A stretch of 64,000 nucleotides of DNA, taken from assembly GCA_013368315.1 (NCBI GenBank), contig JAACJM010000004.1, positions 1,116,001 to 1,180,000 on the forward strand. The letters run 5' to 3'. The stretch comes from Tetrapyrgos nigripes. Its lineage: Eukaryota > Basidiomycota > Agaricomycetes > Agaricales > Campanellaceae. The translations under genes were made by a program, and so were the position numbers. The stretch's first letter is position 1, and every line of letters starts with the position of its first letter. Below the pieces are notes generated by a model. That model made no database searches. It worked only from the letters and a program-made list of their open reading frames with translations, and was not told the origin of the DNA. This document shows, one piece after another, positions 26,364 through 36,022 of the stretch.

Positions 26364-26784
26364 AAAGAGTTGACCGTCCTCGGTCAAGCATTCGCGTGGT
26401 ATAAGCAAAGAGTCGTGAGGTAAAGTTCAGACCAGAAATCAGTCTTGACACACATTCCAGACTCTGCTTCGCGAAGCCACAAACTCTACTTATTTTGGGT
26501 CTCGAGTTGAGTTCACTCGAGGAGTATAGACATATGGGGACTCGTTCTTGATAGATATCGACCTCTAGAATCCGAATTCATAAAGGGGATAACCCCAGGA
26601 CTTGTGCTTTGTGGCTCTCTAGACCGGAGACAGTCCTTGGTTAAGTCCGTAACCGATATGACGTCGTTTCATTCAATACCGGTTTCCAAAATTAGAAACG
26701 CGGTGTTCTTGTATGAGTTCCCACTTCTGAATGAGCATAGTGTTCATTTAAGCTTCGAATCACGCTTTGGTTGAAGTTCGCGTG

Positions 26785-26793
26785 TATATAAAA
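26785..26793 (+). promoter_or_regulatory. TATA box of accessory gene A
   Basis: TATATAAAA, about 95 bp upstream of the ATG at 26888, with TTCGCG just before it (GTTCGCGTGTATATAAAA). Gene B has the same arrangement. Confidence 0.6.
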
Positions 26794-26887
26794 CTTCAAC
26801 CAATGCCAAATATTTACAAGTCCCTTCTTTTCATCCAACCACCACTTCTTTAGTTCTCGCCACCTCTCCAGAGTGCATATATCAACA

Positions 26888-29758
26888 ATGCCTTCCACCT
26901 TCGAACCCAGACTCATCAATCCCAAGAACGATGCCAACCTTCAACGCTGCAAATTACTTCGCGTAATGTTGGTACAGGCGGACACCCGTGAGGACGAGAT
27001 GGTCAGTGCTTCGCGAGAGGAGCAGGACAGTTTTCGGAAACTGTTTCCTTTCTTGGTGCGTCTTCTTATATTCTTCTCTCAGTTCTTGATCATCCTAATC
27101 CCTTAGCTAGCGCCACCTCCAGTATTCCGTAGAGGTTTGCGGTGACCAGACTCCCAAACGTCTCAGGGGTCTTTACGCGAAAGCCTGCGCGTCTGTGGAC
27201 TCTTTCTGGGAGACCGCAGCTGCTCGTGCCAAGGTAGAGCTCGACTGGGCGATCGAGGCCTCGGAGGCTTCTCGTCGTCTTCGGGAGGACTTCCCGGTGA
27301 GTCTAGATATTTCCTTATGTCTTATGCCTTTTGTGAACTAACGTTTTCTTCTTTTTGTACTAGGATTTCTCTTTGGAGGCTGCATTTAAGCCTAGAAATC
27401 TGAAAGTACGTGTTTTAGTTCTCTTTTGCTATTCCTTACTGATTTTCCTTTCTTTTTAGAATGAGCCGACATTTCTGGATGAGCCTACTTCGGACTCGAG
27501 GCTCGCGAGTAGTTCCCGTCCAGCTCGCGAGGGTGCTCCTGCCACGAAACTGGCTCGAATGGTTACCAAGGCTTCTACCTCGACGGTTCCAGATTCGAGG
27601 AAGGAAGTTGCAGTGCCTGGTACCTTGGTACCTACACCTCCTCACTTCCTTCCTATCACACCGGCTCCCCTCAAGCCAGTGGTAGCGGTTCCGCCTTCGC
27701 GTGCTACGCGTAAGCGCAAGGAGATAGCGAGCCTCCGGCTAAAGCTCGTAAGACCGATACCTCCGTAAGTTCTAATACTTCTTTTCTTATTTGATCTTTC
27801 TTTTTACTGACTATATCTTCATTAATAGAAATCTGTGAAGGCTAGGCCCGTTCCCAAGCCTAAATCCATCTTGAAAACTCCTTCCACCAGTTCTTCTCGC
27901 AGGACCCGGTCCCAAACGTTGCCCCCAGTCTCCGATGATGATATGGACGACGGTGACGACGTGTTACCGCTGCTCGCGAAGCCTTCCCGGTCTGGTCGGA
28001 AGATTGCGAAGGATACTCCAGCTTCGAGACGGGCAAAGACTCCGGTGGTAGAGGAAGAAGAGGAAGAAGAGGAAGAAGAGGAGGTGGTGGTGGTCAAGCC
28101 AAAGTCGGCGAAGGCGAAAGGCAAGGCCAAGGCGATTGTCGTCGAGGAGGAGGCAGAGGAGGACCACGATGGGCATCTCCCTAGTGGTGTCCCATTCGAT
28201 TTCGAGTATGGGACCGATCCTATTTCCGAAGCCTTTGCCTCTGCCAAGGGTCTCACCGACTTTGACGTTAAGAAGTACGGGTACAAGGTATGTTTTTCCT
28301 TTCTTTTCCCTTCGCGAACACCTTGCTGACCTGCCTTTCCCGTCTAGAGCGAGTATACTTTCGGAAATCAGCATAAGGCCATTTATACGCTGACTCCCGG
28401 TATGTATTTTGTTCTTTTCTTTTCCTTCTTCTTACAGTTCTTTCTTGTATTTTCTAGAAGCTGCGAAGGCCAACATTCGGGTCGGTTATGGTACGCGAGT
28501 ACCTATAACCGTCAACCTGGATACTTGGCTTCGCGCCAATGCCAACTTCTGCCATGTAAGTTTCTCTTCTTATTGCGTTTCTGTCTTTTCTTATTCTAAT
28601 CTTATTTCTTAGTCGTCTGACACCTGTTTCCGGTGTATGGAACGGATGGACCATACTTGCGACGTGCAGGGTGTCCAGAGCGTTGGATCTGACGGTACGG
28701 TGCACATTGCTAAATGCCAGTGCTGCCAGAAGGCGGGTCAGATGTGTTCCAACACGTTTGACACCGTTAAGGCGCTCCTGCTCAAGGACATGGCGAGTTA
28801 CTTCGCACGTAACAGCCCGCATCGTGAGTCTTTCTTTTCTTTGTCTTTTTATCTCTTACTTACTTTTATTCTTTCTTTAGAGGTACAGACTTCGGTGTCT
28901 CGAGTCCTCGAGCTCATGCGTATTCGGTCAGCTACTCAGGCTCAGGCCAACGGTCTTCGCGCGACCGTCTTAGAGCTAGACAAGATGATCGCCTTTGAGC
29001 AGGCGAAGATGCGCGAACAGGCTCGCGACCCTGCTTTGATCATGGAGATCTTGGCTAGAGGAGAAGGAGGTAGGCTGGAGGTGACCAGCGAGCGTCTTCA
29101 CCAGCTCGCAGTGGTCAGCGGCTGGGAAGTCAATACCCTGGCCGAACCCAACACCCTTATCCGAGACGAGGTCACTGGGGCTTTCTCCGTGGTCCCCTCG
29201 TCTTCTCTTGGTTCGCCACTTCAGGCTTCGCACATAGCTTCTACGCCTCTTGCTCAGCCCTCTCTCCCAGATCCTTCCTTCGCTGACCTCATGGTCACCT
29301 CTCCGTCGTCGAGTCATATTGCTGGACCTTCCCGTCCTCGAGTTGGTGACGTTGTTAGTCAAGACGACGAGGTTTCCGAGGGCGATGCGGCTTCGCGAGC
29401 GGGTTCTGGAGTTGATACTCCTCCCCAGACTCCTGCTGCTACCGTTACCACTCCGGATTCTACGCCACCTCGCACGAAGAAGTCCACCCCTTCAAAATCT
29501 TCGTCTGGAGTCTCGACCAAGTCTCCCACATTCTCAAGGAAGAAGAAGGAGGCGATGCAGCAGATCGCATTGGCTGGTGAGAGGGACCAAGGAATGGAGG
29601 AGGATGAGGAAACCGCTTCCCCAGTGTCCACGCGTAGCCGTTCGCGTCGTCACGAAGGTTCTCCTCCAGCTCGTTCCCGTTCGCGTAAAGCGCTGTCTCC
29701 CAAGGTCACTTTCAGTAAACCCATCTCTTCCTTCTCCAACAATGAGGACGAAGTTTGA
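26888..29758 (+). CDS. Accessory gene A of the giant element: six-cysteine, coiled-coil protein
   Basis: Function unknown; transcribed opposite to gag-pol. Nine exons: 26888-27055, 27111-27296, 27364-27405, 27460-27764, 27829-28287, 28348-28399, 28458-28555, 28613-28823, 28881-29758, about 800 residues. All GT-AG introns and phases agree except exon 4, where one missing base near 27720 is needed to join its Pro/Lys-rich end to exon 5, so this copy is probably frameshifted. Exon 2 is helical; exon 5 has an acidic run of Glu and nuclear-type basic patches. Exon 8 carries cysteines as C-x2-C-x7-C, then after about 21 residues C-x2-C-x6-C (CFRCMERMDHTC and CQCCQKAGQMC). Exon 9 starts with a coiled coil and ends Ser/Pro/Arg-rich. 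It resembles the G2 antisense protein in layout. A DNA-binding or host-silencing role is conjecture. Confidence 0.7.
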
Positions 29759-30348
29759 AGCATGTAAGTCCTTGATATTCTTCTTTTATTTTCTTCTAAC
29801 TATTCTTTTATAGTCATCTTACTTTATCTGCATACTTTCTTGTCACTCGAACGACTTCGCGTAGTATTACTACTTATACCTGTCACTTCTGAGTTGTATC
29901 ACTACTATCCTGCTTGTTTTCTTGCTGTCTGGTTGCTTTCTGTACATAGATGCACTGAATAAATCGATCTTGTACCTTCTTTCTTTTGTGTGTTTTTAAG
30001 ATCTAAGTCAATCTTAAGATTCTTCAGGGTTGTAATACTGGTGCTATAGTAGTTGAAATGAGGCATGGTGTTACCCTGATGTACACATGGAGAAAATCGA
30101 AATTTTTCTGATTATTCCGGATCTTTGTGTTATCTTGACACCACCATCTCCCCCCAACTAAATTGAATCATCGTCCTGATGATAGCGGTATCATGAGGCT
30201 CCCTGGCCGAGGTTTGCGAACACACTTTATGTGGTCGTCTCCCTAGCTCTCAGGTTCGCGAAGGCTATAAAAAAGGGCATTCAAACTCGCACTTTCTTTC
30301 CAACCGTCTTCTTATTACTCAGAGCTTCATATCCGTCGCTCTTTTGCT
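29759..30348. promoter_or_regulatory. Spacer between accessory genes with second polypurine-like motif and TATA box
   Basis: Holds the 3' region of gene A. At 30147-30160 it repeats exactly the 14-bp polypurine tract that borders the 3' LTR, and the minus strand to its left begins TGGTGGTGTCAAG, which could be a relic LTR start. The gene B promoter follows: GGTTCGCGAAGGC, then TATAAAAAA at 30266-30274, about 75 bp before the ATG. Confidence 0.55.
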
Positions 30349-31611
30349 ATGTCCCAAAACTCAAAAACTTCTGAACTGTTCGATGCTTCCAGCTGGAGGG
30401 ACCGAGCAGCTTTTCTCGAGAGCAACCTCGCTGGATCCCTCAAGTTTGGTAAGGAGAAGGATCAATGCGCTGCTGTTATTGCGTTCGGAGATCATTTGGT
30501 GAGTGGTATCAAATACACTCGTTCTTCTTTATTGACTTGTCTTACGTCGCAGGCCCTTCCCAGCGATCCGGTTACCTTCAAAAAGGATGCTGAGTCAGTG
30601 AAGGTCATGGTGGACGGTCTCAAGACCATTGAGAACACTACCAAGGCCAATCCGATGGGGGCCTTACATTGTGTGAACAGTGTTAGGCAATTCCTTGCGT
30701 TAATCGGACATGGTCCTCCTCTTCCTGAGGATAAGGATCGTCCCGCGAAATGGAACACTAGGGTATTCTTCTTTTCTTAGCTTTGCGTAGAGCTGTTGCT
30801 AATGCCTTCTTTAGTCTAGGCAGATTATCACCGATGATGATATCGAGGATGTCACTGGCGATGTTGAGGTAAGTCTAGAGAGCATGTTCACGTCTGGTCC
30901 CTTTTACCGAGTTTGTTCACCCAGATGGTTGAACCTGGTATCAAGGCCTCTGTTCATGCTCCCCCTAAGGCTAAGCTTGCGAAGATTCCTAAGAACTCAG
31001 CTAGTTCCGTGAGTACTGTTCACATTTCATTCTTCTTTTATACTTAGTATCCGGACTCTTTATAGACACCTTCCCGAGCCAGTGCGACCCCTGCTAGGGC
31101 TACTACAGTGTGTATTCCCTATCACATGGTGCCTGGTGTCGATACGACATCTCGCGCATACAGAAAAGCTAATTTCTATATTGCTAAGTCGGATACCGCT
31201 CGTCGAGGACGAATTGGAGGTACCTCTTCCAACTTTAACCCGCTAACTTCAGGTGTGTGTTAAGCCTGTTGCCTTCGCGAAGGTTGAACTGACTTTGCAT
31301 ACGCAGAACAAGAGAAGCTTCTCGCCGTCGACCCTTCCGAGCTTTTGCAGGATGTCAACCTGCTTCCTTTCGTGGTTTTCGACGAACTCCCTCCTGAGGT
31401 TCTTAACGCTATCAAGAACTTTCTTGCGAACGAAATCCTTTCTGTTCGCCACCAAATCCAGTTCCACATGCAGTCCTATCAGAGTTTACACTCGTCTTAC
31501 CAGGAGGTCGTTCGCGTACATTTGGCGCGTACTCAACTCGAGGATTCTGTTGTTCGCGAATCTGATTCGCCAGCGGACAAGGTTGCGAGTGGTAGTGGAG
31601 CGAAGGCGTAG
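30349..31611 (+). CDS. Accessory gene B of the giant element, intact, function unknown
   Basis: Six exons (30349-30498, 30553-30762, 30824-30868, 30925-31008, 31066-31219, 31307-31611) join in phase to 315 residues without lesion. The first intron is 54 nt, divisible by three, so an unspliced frame reads through it. The N-terminal half is helical (SSWRDRAAFLESNLAGSL; DAESVKVMVDGLKTIE). The middle is Lys/Ala/Pro-rich with an Asp/Glu patch (TDDDIEDVTGDVE). The C-terminal third (EVLNAIKNFLANEIL onward) is strongly helical, with many Gln/His. No signal peptide, membrane helix, zinc motif or known enzyme motif is seen. It has its own TATA box. An intact frame inside an element whose pol is broken suggests either youth or selection. 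The last intron (31220-31306) is the least certain splice. Confidence 0.68.
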
Positions 31612-31851
31612 TTCTTTCGTTATGCAACTTTAACCCGTTAGATGGGTCTTCTTCGGTCTTTACACTGGTCTTGGTACTTCGTCCTAGGTATACTTGTCTT
31701 CGCGAAGTAGTAGTTATTGCAATACATGCCTAGTACTTCATTTCTTTTTGGGTGAACTAAGTAACACAACGTCTACGCGACTCAGGCTTTCGATTTTGAG
31801 TAATGTCGCCAACGGAGGTACAACCATATGTCACTGCCTTTGTGTTTATAC

Positions 31852-31938
31852 GTGCTGATGGTGTAGTGGTAACACAGCTGTGACATGAGGCTCATACTTC
31901 AATCGCAGCAGTCCCTGGTTCGAATCCGGGTTAGCTCT
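31852..31938 (+). tRNA. tRNA-like sequence with Pol III A and B boxes (probably a pseudogene)
   Basis: A box TGGTGTAGTGG (31859-31869) and perfect B box GGTTCGAATCC (31918-31928). The T arm (CCTGG/CCGGG), D arm (GTGT/ACAC) and acceptor (GTGCTGA/TTAGCTC, one mismatch) fold. The anticodon arm GCTGTGA/TCGCAGC is too long, with an inner hairpin like an intron, and no T is found before a credible anticodon. It lies between gene B and the integrase stop. Call it tRNA-derived; an active tRNA is unlikely. Confidence 0.45.
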
Positions 31939-32051
31939 GGCTTCCCTCGCCCCGGGTATTGTGGAAGTTGGCCTGTTGTGCAGCGTGTAGCTGGCATCCG
32001 GTCTACAACACATTTACCTGGGGCAGGGAAGTCTATCTTTTTAGACTTTCC

Positions 32052-34001
32052 CTACTTGGTGACATTCTGTGCCCTTCTTTGAGCACGCATGCGTACTCCG
32101 ACTTCTTCATCCGGGTTTTCTTCTTCTGGTTCAACCTCGCGTGGTTCTTTCTGCGCAGTTGAAGGTTCGAGCTCAACTAATTCGTCGTTGTCGTCAAACT
32201 GTGGAACTCGAAGGTTAGGAATAGCATCAAATATATAATCCCTATCAGGTGTCCAATCCTCATCTCGAAGTTCTTCTTCCTGTACCATTTTATTTAGTTG
32301 TTCAGGACTCAGATCTATTAGAGAGTGGATATTCTCTGGTAACTCTATCGGTTTATATCTAGCTTTGTGGGGAAGTAGGCGGAAGGCTGCTACCTTCTCG
32401 CGAAGTACTGATCCATCCATTTCTGCTAGTATATACGCACCACCACGCGTCCTACGAATGACTATCATTGGACCTAAGTATCTAGGATACATCTTCCAGT
32501 CTAGATTCTTTTCAATTCGCGTATTGCGTAGTTGTACTAGAGTTCCAGGTTTGAAATCCCAATCTTTGATTACATGTCTGTATTCCTTCTCGAATCTTCT
32601 TAATTCTCTTCTTTTGCGTTCGTCTACGCGGGCTATCATATCTTCTATATGTACACGATGTTTAGCTAAAGCTTGAGCTCGATAACCAACTAACTCTTCT
32701 GTAGTAAGCACGCGATTTGGTAGTTTTACCAACCACGTAGACTCAACTATGTCTAGAGGTAGTATCGGTTCAGCTCCTAGTGTTATGAAGTAAGGTGAAC
32801 AACCAAGTCCCTTTCTTACTGTCACTCGATCAGACCAAAGTACAGGTTTCAAGAACCAGTACCACTTCGCTAGATCCCCACCAGTTGCTTTCACTAGAGC
32901 TTGTCTTATGTCAAAGTGTGCCCTTTCGATGATACCATTTGCCTGCGAGTTGTAGGCAGAAATGGTTATACCCCTGATACCATACTTAGTTTCTAACCAC
33001 TTAAGTACTGCTATCATTTGAGGTGCATTATCTGTCACTATCTCTTCTGGACAACCCCATCTGCAAATAATGTCTTTGAAGAGCCAATCAGCGATACCTT
33101 TCGCGTTATCTTGTCGTAAGGCTCGTGCTTCTGACCATCTAGACAAAGCACATCTACCATGTACTACATGTTTACAGCCATTACTAGCTGGAGATACTTT
33201 GAAGACGTCTACATGAACTTTTTGGAATAGAGAAGGTGTATATGTTACAGTAGGAGGTATCCTTACATGTTGTAGCAGTCGATCTTGGCACGTCTGACAA
33301 GAGGATACAAACCAGTTGACATCCTTCTCGAGCTCAGGCCACCAGAATCGCTTCTCGAGCATAGCTGTGGTTGCGTAGACACCTTTATGACCAAGGTGGT
33401 CGTGCGCAGCTTGCATCATATACATTCTCTTTCCTTGTGGTGCGACTAGAAGGGGTTGATTCCCCCCAACCGGACTTTTCCTGTAGAGTCGTCCTTCAGT
33501 ATCTACAAAGAACTTTGATAGTAGCTTCTCGAACTGTTGTCTTTTCTTCTTTGTTTTCCATCTTCGTTCTGTAGGATCTATTAGATATTCTTTAATATCT
33601 AAAAGTAAGCCATCCATCTCTTTCGCAGCTGAAGACCTATGTGTTTCACTATAGGGATGCTTCGCGACATGTTCTTCCGTAGTTTCAGGCAGCAGGGTTG
33701 TCTGCGCGAACTGAGCTACAGTAGCTAGAGAGAGATGCTGTACTTCATCTGTTCTTTTCTTGATCATTCTTTCTTCATCTAGAACTTCTTGAATGTCGTC
33801 TTCGATCTCTTCGAAGCTTCTAGCTACTTGATTCAAGTATCCTCCTCTATTATCAATAGACTTTTTGAAATCCTCGAAGTCGAAGGTGTCATCGTCATTC
33901 TCATCATACTTCATGAAGGGAATGGGTGCACCATCGTCAACATCCATCAGTTCTTCTTCAGAGGGCAGTGTACGACGCTGTGAACTTATCGTGGGAGGTC
34001 T
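32052..34001 (-). CDS. Giant element integrase
   Basis: C-terminal part of pol. After an acidic linker (SEEEL onward) comes the integrase zinc finger (HDHLGHKG ... CQTCQ). The catalytic core follows with Asp in HVDVFKVS, Asp in VTDNAPQ and Glu in NGIIERAH. A C-terminal DNA-binding segment (GTLVQLRNTRIEKNLDW ... RYLGPMIVI) and a long acidic tail end at 32052. No chromodomain is present, unlike G1 and G2. The frame is continuous upstream with RNase H except for an in-frame TGA at 34002-34004, which falls where GLSRRPP would be expected. Core residues are intact. Confidence 0.9.
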   Translation of the reverse strand, partial: RPPTISSQRRTLPSEEELMDVDDGAPIPFMKYDENDDDTFDFEDFKKSIDNRGGYLNQVARSFEEIEDDIQEVLDEERMIKKRTDEVQHLSLATVAQFAQTTLLPETTEEHVAKHPYSETHRSSAAKEMDGLLLDIKEYLIDPTERRWKTKKKRQQFEKLLSKFFVDTEGRLYRKSPVGGNQPLLVAPQGKRMYMMQAAHDHLGHKGVYATTAMLEKRFWWPELEKDVNWFVSSCQTCQDRLLQHVRIPPTVTYTPSLFQKVHVDVFKVSPASNGCKHVVHGRCALSRWSEARALRQDNAKGIADWLFKDIICRWGCPEEIVTDNAPQMIAVLKWLETKYGIRGITISAYNSQANGIIERAHFDIRQALVKATGGDLAKWYWFLKPVLWSDRVTVRKGLGCSPYFITLGAEPILPLDIVESTWLVKLPNRVLTTEELVGYRAQALAKHRVHIEDMIARVDERKRRELRRFEKEYRHVIKDWDFKPGTLVQLRNTRIEKNLDWKMYPRYLGPMIVIRRTRGGAYILAEMDGSVLREKVAAFRLLPHKARYKPIELPENIHSLIDLSPEQLNKMVQEEELRDEDWTPDRDYIFDAIPNLRVPQFDDNDELVELEPSTAQKEPREVEPEEENPDEEVGVRMRAQRRAQNVTK

Positions 34002-34487
34002 TCACGAGAGGCCATCAGCCAACGCGTGACTTGTTCCTTTGACATGAATGAGCTCGAAGTGATACTTTCTAACATCCTCAATCCACCTATTAATTGTAGC
34101 ATTCGGACCACAACTAGGGTTGTCGAGCATGCCTTTGATATAGCTCGCGTCGGTATATACTTTCAGTTTCCTACATCCATAAGTCGTATAATACGAATCT
34201 TCGAGTGCTAGCTTCAAACCATACAACTCTCGTTTAGGTTGAGAGAATCTAGCTTCCCTCTCGTTAAGAGTTATTGAACCAAAGTAAATGTAGTTCTTCT
34301 TCTTAGGATCGTGAGGATCAACCTGGTACAAGTAATAACCGACAGCCATATAGGAAGTATCTACTCCCACACAAATTCCTTCTTTATCATCGTAATTCAC
34401 TGCTCGTAGTGGTGGGGCTATCGCGAGCGCAACCTTTACTTTATCAAAGGCGCTCTGCTGCTCTGGACCCCAAGTCCAGGGACTTTT
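34002..34487 (-). pseudogene. Giant element RNase H
   Basis: Ribonuclease H domain that degrades the RNA strand during reverse transcription. Motifs: GVDTSYMAVGYYLYQ with the first Asp, Glu in QPKRELYGLK, Asp in VYTDASYIKG and the closing LADGLS. It is joined to the RT frame only if one base is missing in the four-T run at 34484-34487 (AAAA on the coding strand), the mutation that closes the RT frame early at 34436. Stop TGA at 34002-34004. Confidence 0.85.
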
Positions 34488-36022
34488 CCCGTAAGCTTGT
34501 TTAACGCCGCTGTTATCTTTGCGTAGTCTCTAACAAACATTCGCAGCTGACCCGATGTCCCTAGAAAACTTCTTAGTTCGGGTAGATTTAAAGGTGTAGG
34601 CCATGATATCAAGGTCTCCAACTTTTTAGGATCTATCTCGCGTCCTTCATAAGAGCATAAGTGTCCTACCACAGTAGCTTGTGGTACACACAAGAAACTC
34701 TTCTTGCCTGAGAACGTTCCTCCAGCATAGGTCAGTCGTTGAACGATCCTATTTAAGCCTTGGAAGTGTTCCCAAACGAATTTTCTTATGCCTGGGTTCT
34801 CTGGTATAGTCTCGTAGCCGCCTCCAGTTAACTCGTACCTAGTAGGTGGTCCTCGAACAGGTACATCGTCAATATAAGGTATAGTTAGATGAGGTATCTC
34901 ATCCTTGAAGATGTGGGTAACATCATCATGGAATATTGGGACCGAATTTGTCCAACCCATAGGTAGCTTGACAAGTCTATGCAATCCAAAGGGTGTTTGG
35001 AACGCTGTCATGTCTCGCGACTCAGGAGCGAGATACCTGTGATCATAACCAACAAATATATCGAATAGCCCTAGACAAGAGGCACCCATGAAGTTCCTAG
35101 CAACATCAGCAGTGGCAGGTGGAATACCTGCGTGCTGAATAGTTACTTTGTTCAAGGGCTCTAGACTATGTACAATTCGAACCTTGCCATCTTTCTTAAG
35201 TACGCAGAACCATCTACCCCTGTATGAACCATTCGAGGGTTCATAAGTACCAGCTGCAATCTTTTCGCGAATGAGGTCGTAGACCTCTTTATGCTTGCCA
35301 GGAGTAACTGGAATAGGTCTTTCGTTCCAGGGAACATGTGGAGCTGTAGGAATACGAATTGGAGGGAAGAATTCTCGTTTGAAGTTCCCTGCTTCGCTAG
35401 TCTGCCACGCGAAGCCTGGTTCGTGTTTCAACATGAAATCATGCAACAGTTTTCGTTCCTCTGGTTGTAGAAATCCTTCCGGATGGTTCGCGTCTATGAT
35501 TTCTTTACGTTCGAGAGTGTACCTTTCACCAGGCACAAACTCGGGCGGGTTGGGATTAAGTACTGGCATACCTTCGAGAGGGTTGCCAGTGATGTCCCTA
35601 GTGATTCTGAATTCTTCAGGTAAGGTATCTTTGACCGGTCGAACCTTTATAGCGACTGGCTTATACTTACCATATACTTCTACCACTCCAGCGTCAAAAC
35701 GCGAGGTTCCTTCTGTCTGCGAGACTCCTCGCGCAGGGAACTCATCTATTCCGACTCGATGTAGAGTATACGAACTCGCATCACCACTTTGTCTTTCTTG
35801 TAAAAGACTTTGTAGCAATTGCGCTGCTTTAGTGTCTGTCTTCTCGATGTGAGCCATGCTCGCGTACGTGTACGACTCACATATTTCTTCTTTTCTGAAC
35901 GTTCGATCCTTCTCTGGCACTGAATATCCATCAATTAGGATATCACCATTCTCGTCAAAATGAAAACTTATGGCCACCTCTCCCTCTTGATTCAAGAGTT
36001 CATCGAGGTCCGAAGAAAATTT
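34436..36022 (-). CDS. Giant element reverse transcriptase
   Basis: Gypsy-type reverse transcriptase, entered from the protease frame by a -1 shift. RT blocks in order: GRWFCVLKKDGKVRIVHSLE, GLFDIFVGYDHRYL, AFQTPFGLHRLVKLPMGWTN, SVPIFHDDVTHIF and the catalytic box PYIDDVPV, then GHLCSYEGREIDPKK and the connection FLGTSGQLRMF. The N-terminal 150 residues (SYTLHRVGIDEFPARG) are a linker. The last residues before 34436 are out of frame because of the deletion at 34484-34487. Active-site aspartates are intact. Confidence 0.92.
   Translation of the reverse strand, partial: KFSSDLDELLNQEGEVAISFHFDENGDILIDGYSVPEKDRTFRKEEICESYTYASMAHIEKTDTKAAQLLQSLLQERQSGDASSYTLHRVGIDEFPARGVSQTEGTSRFDAGVVEVYGKYKPVAIKVRPVKDTLPEEFRITRDITGNPLEGMPVLNPNPPEFVPGERYTLERKEIIDANHPEGFLQPEERKLLHDFMLKHEPGFAWQTSEAGNFKREFFPPIRIPTAPHVPWNERPIPVTPGKHKEVYDLIREKIAAGTYEPSNGSYRGRWFCVLKKDGKVRIVHSLEPLNKVTIQHAGIPPATADVARNFMGASCLGLFDIFVGYDHRYLAPESRDMTAFQTPFGLHRLVKLPMGWTNSVPIFHDDVTHIFKDEIPHLTIPYIDDVPVRGPPTRYELTGGGYETIPENPGIRKFVWEHFQGLNRIVQRLTYAGGTFSGKKSFLCVPQATVVGHLCSYEGREIDPKKLETLISWPTPLNLPELRSFLGTSGQLRMFVRDYAKITAALNKLTGKVPGLGVQSSRAPLIK

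Noticed and set aside
27720..27764. Programmed frameshift in accessory gene A
   Set aside because: No slippery motif is seen at the point where the frame changes; a one-base deletion is simpler.
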